A DNA stretch of 64,000 nucleotides from Treponema sp. (GTDB lineage Bacteria; Spirochaetota; Spirochaetia; Treponematales; Treponemataceae). The translations under genes and the position numbers were made by a program. This document shows, piece by piece, positions 62,078 to 64,000 of the stretch. Positions within the stretch are counted from its first letter, which is position 1. Each line of letters begins with the position of its first letter. The notes beneath the pieces are model-generated. The model was not told the origin of the DNA. It did no database searches and saw only the letters and a list, made by a program, of their open reading frames with translations. The stretch lies in assembly GCA_017651065.1 (NCBI GenBank), contig JAGCDP010000013.1, positions 35,034-99,033 on the forward strand, read 5' to 3'.

Positions 62078-63916
62078 TTAAAGATCATCAAATGCTAAAC
62101 TTGGTTGTTCTATCCATTCATCTGAATTAACTATACCATTTTGTTTTATTGCCTTCAATAAAAGACGGACGCTTTCAAAAACAGGATAAGGATATTCAAT
62201 ATGAGCATTGGAATAATAAAGTATATTTATTCCATGTTCTTCACATAAATCTTTTTTAACTTTATCACGTTCTATTGTTAACTCATAAAAATCTTTTCCA
62301 CCAAATAATTCTGTAGGTGAAAAATGTTGACCTCCTTGACATTCGATAGCTACATTATATTCAGGTAAATAAAAATCAAGAAACATTTTTCTATTAAATA
62401 CTAACCAGTTAAATGTTTTTTCTTGAATAAATTTTATATTATTTTTGATTAAAAATTGTCTTATTTCTCCTTCAAGATTACTTTGTGGGCAAGTTGGACA
62501 ACCAGCACCAAAAAGATGATTATTTGGAGTTTGCCAAAATTCTCCATGTTCGCGACAAATGATACATACTTTTGTAGCAGTGTTTTTATAATCAACTTTT
62601 GAATAATCGTATCTATTGCCATGAACTTTTCTTGCTTTTTCGATGAATTCTGAAGTACTAAGACGTACTCCTCCTACGCATTTTGGACAATTTCCACCTT
62701 GTAAATGGAAATGAGGATTTTGCCAGAATTCACCATGAATTGGACAAATAATACAAACCTTTTCTTGTCGGCCTACATAATATGTTTTCGAATAATCATA
62801 CTTGATTTTGTGTTTTTCTTTTGAGCGTTCAATAAAAACTTCTGGTGAAATTTTGGTTGCTGGTTTTTTGTTAATTTGGGTTTTCGTTTGTTTTGGAATA
62901 GTAATCTTTTTGAAGAATAATCTAATTGATTTATTTATTTTCTTGTGTGTAGAAACTGTTATTTTTTTGAAGAATAATTCGATTGTTTTAATTATTTTCT
63001 TTCTTTTTGATTTATAAGTATTCCTTTTTTTTGTAGTTTTTTTAATTATCTTTCTAGATTTCTTTTTTTGTTTAATAGGTTTAATTTTTGAATAATCATA
63101 TTTTATTGTATGAGTTTTATAAGAACGAATTACAAAGTCATTTAATGTTAATTTTGATTTAGATACACATTTGGGACAACCACTTCCTTCCATGTGAGTA
63201 GCGGCAACTTGCCAAAAATCTCCATGTATAGGACAAGTTATACAAACTTTATTTTTATTACCATCATATTTAACTTTTGAATAATTATATTTATTTCCGT
63301 GTACTTTCTTTGCTTTTTCGATAAATTCTTCTGTTGTATATTTTGGAGTTCCATAACAGCCTGGACAACGATGCCCCCGAAGATGATTATTAGGAGACAT
63401 CCACCATTCTCCATGTATTGGACATATTATACAGACTTTTTCCTTGTTACCTTTATATTCAACTTTCGAGTAATCATATTTATCACCATAAATAGCTTTG
63501 GCCTTTTTAATAAATTCTTCGGTATTTGATTTAGGTGTTGCAAAACACTTTTGACATCCATTCCCTAAGAGATGATATTTTGGTATTTGCCAAAAATCTC
63601 CATGAATCGAACAAATAATACATACTTTTGTAGAAGTGTTTATCCAGTTTATTTTTGAATAATTATATCGCCCCTTATGAATTATTGTTGAGCGAGATAT
63701 AAAAACTTCTTTCGTTATTCTTTGTCGTCCACTACAAGCAGGACATTTGTGTCCTTTAAGGAAGTTATTTGGTATAGTCCAAAATTCTCCATGCTCAGGA
63801 CAAACGACACAAATTTTTGTTGATGAATTAACGTATTTGACTTTAGAATAATCGTATTTATCGCCATATAGTTGAGTTGCTTGTTTTAAGAAATCAGAAT
63901 AATAAGTTTTTTTCAT
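62078..63916 (-). CDS. Multi-module zinc-finger protein with C-terminal Vsr/PD-(D/E)xK-like nuclease domain
   Basis: A 612-residue Lys-rich protein. Six complete modules of about 63 residues repeat the plan F.ekAk..hg.kYdYSKv.Y.....kVCIICPIHGeFWq.P..HL.G.gCPkC (1-67, 68-130, 131-193, 194-256, 356-419, 420-480). Each has four metal-ligand candidates (C..C and C..C, with H in IHG). This resembles the DUF723-type repeats of phage and mobile-element proteins. A seventh module stops after YDYSKI (residue 278) and is followed by a 77-residue basic linker. The C-terminus (481-612) has LDFYLPEYNVAIECQGGQHF with Asp514, Glu525, Gln527 and His531, and a later ERDKVKKDLCEEHGI, as in Vsr-like restriction or homing endonucleases. 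DNA binding and cleavage are inferred. No Shine-Dalgarno is seen before the ATG. Confidence 0.78.
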   Translation of the reverse strand: MKKTYYSDFLKQATQLYGDKYDYSKVKYVNSSTKICVVCPEHGEFWTIPNNFLKGHKCPACSGRQRITKEVFISRSTIIHKGRYNYSKINWINTSTKVCIICSIHGDFWQIPKYHLLGNGCQKCFATPKSNTEEFIKKAKAIYGDKYDYSKVEYKGNKEKVCIICPIHGEWWMSPNNHLRGHRCPGCYGTPKYTTEEFIEKAKKVHGNKYNYSKVKYDGNKNKVCITCPIHGDFWQVAATHMEGSGCPKCVSKSKLTLNDFVIRSYKTHTIKYDYSKIKPIKQKKKSRKIIKKTTKKRNTYKSKRKKIIKTIELFFKKITVSTHKKINKSIRLFFKKITIPKQTKTQINKKPATKISPEVFIERSKEKHKIKYDYSKTYYVGRQEKVCIICPIHGEFWQNPHFHLQGGNCPKCVGGVRLSTSEFIEKARKVHGNRYDYSKVDYKNTATKVCIICREHGEFWQTPNNHLFGAGCPTCPQSNLEGEIRQFLIKNNIKFIQEKTFNWLVFNRKMFLDFYLPEYNVAIECQGGQHFSPTELFGGKDFYELTIERDKVKKDLCEEHGINILYYSNAHIEYPYPVFESVRLLLKAIKQNGIVNSDEWIEQPSLAFDDL

Positions 63917-64000
63917 TATTTTTTTGTATTTTCAATGTACTTATTCTATTAACTGAAATTTTAAGTGTAAAAAAAAATCATTGCTCAAAAAAAATTATAA

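Overview
The window is a moderately AT-rich chromosomal segment of a spirochaete, most likely a free-living or gut/rumen-type Treponema. Several things point there. The genes encode a double-membrane envelope (LptF/LptG/LptD, LolCDE, TamB, BamA, Skp) and lipoproteins with loose spirochaete-type lipoboxes (FFSC, LCSC). The order cheW, DegT-like aminotransferase, NAD kinase, recN, then LysM protein is one I recall from treponemes. Saccharolytic genes are also present: a GH8 reducing-end xylanase, a permuted GH3 beta-glucosidase and a GT8 transferase. No rRNA, tRNA, IS element or CRISPR array was seen.

Layout. 1-5.7 kb: the tail of an EAL phosphodiesterase, dut, lptF-lptG, tgt and a HEAT-repeat exported protein. 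5.8-10.3 kb (minus strand): an HrpA-type helicase coupled to a CapA-like lipoprotein, and a small secreted protein. 10.3-21.1 kb, a metabolic and uptake region: guaB, the GT8-GH3 operon, a sodium/solute symporter, an amino-acid ABC transporter and the GH8 enzyme. 21.17-21.97 kb, an accessory islet: a type III toxin-antitoxin locus (promoter, two RNA repeats with covarying stems, terminator, ToxN/AbiQ-like toxin), followed by a candidate minus-strand small RNA. 22-36.5 kb: uvrA, lptD, phoH-pgpH-ybeY-corC, two exported TPR-type proteins and prfB with its programmed +1 frameshift. 36.5-61.4 kb, a long plus-strand run: ftsY, a lolC-like gene with an in-frame stop, lolD, lolE, tamB, bamA, skp, mutS, comF, cheW, a DegT-like gene, nadK, recN, two unassigned or HD-domain genes and a LysM protein with a degenerate LytM domain. 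61.4-64 kb (minus strand): a distinctly more AT-rich, probably acquired pair, a small exported protein and a multi-module zinc-finger protein ending in a nuclease-like domain.

Envelope biogenesis is the dominant theme. LptF/G and LptD would move a glycolipid to the outer membrane, LolCDE would release lipoproteins, and BamA, TamB and Skp would assemble outer-membrane proteins.

Two genome-wide habits stand out. First, at least four families of short palindromic elements are scattered between genes. Three copies sit inside reading frames without breaking them (hrpA, the 5' end of lptD, the LysM linker). Second, several genes (dut, the CapA-like gene, GT8, uvrA, prfB, possibly the LysM gene) have a -10 box only 6-9 nt before the start codon and no Shine-Dalgarno sequence, which predicts leaderless or nearly leaderless mRNAs. 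Stretches without genes are all shorter than 300 bases. The largest, 61393-61588, is AT-rich and I see nothing definite in it.
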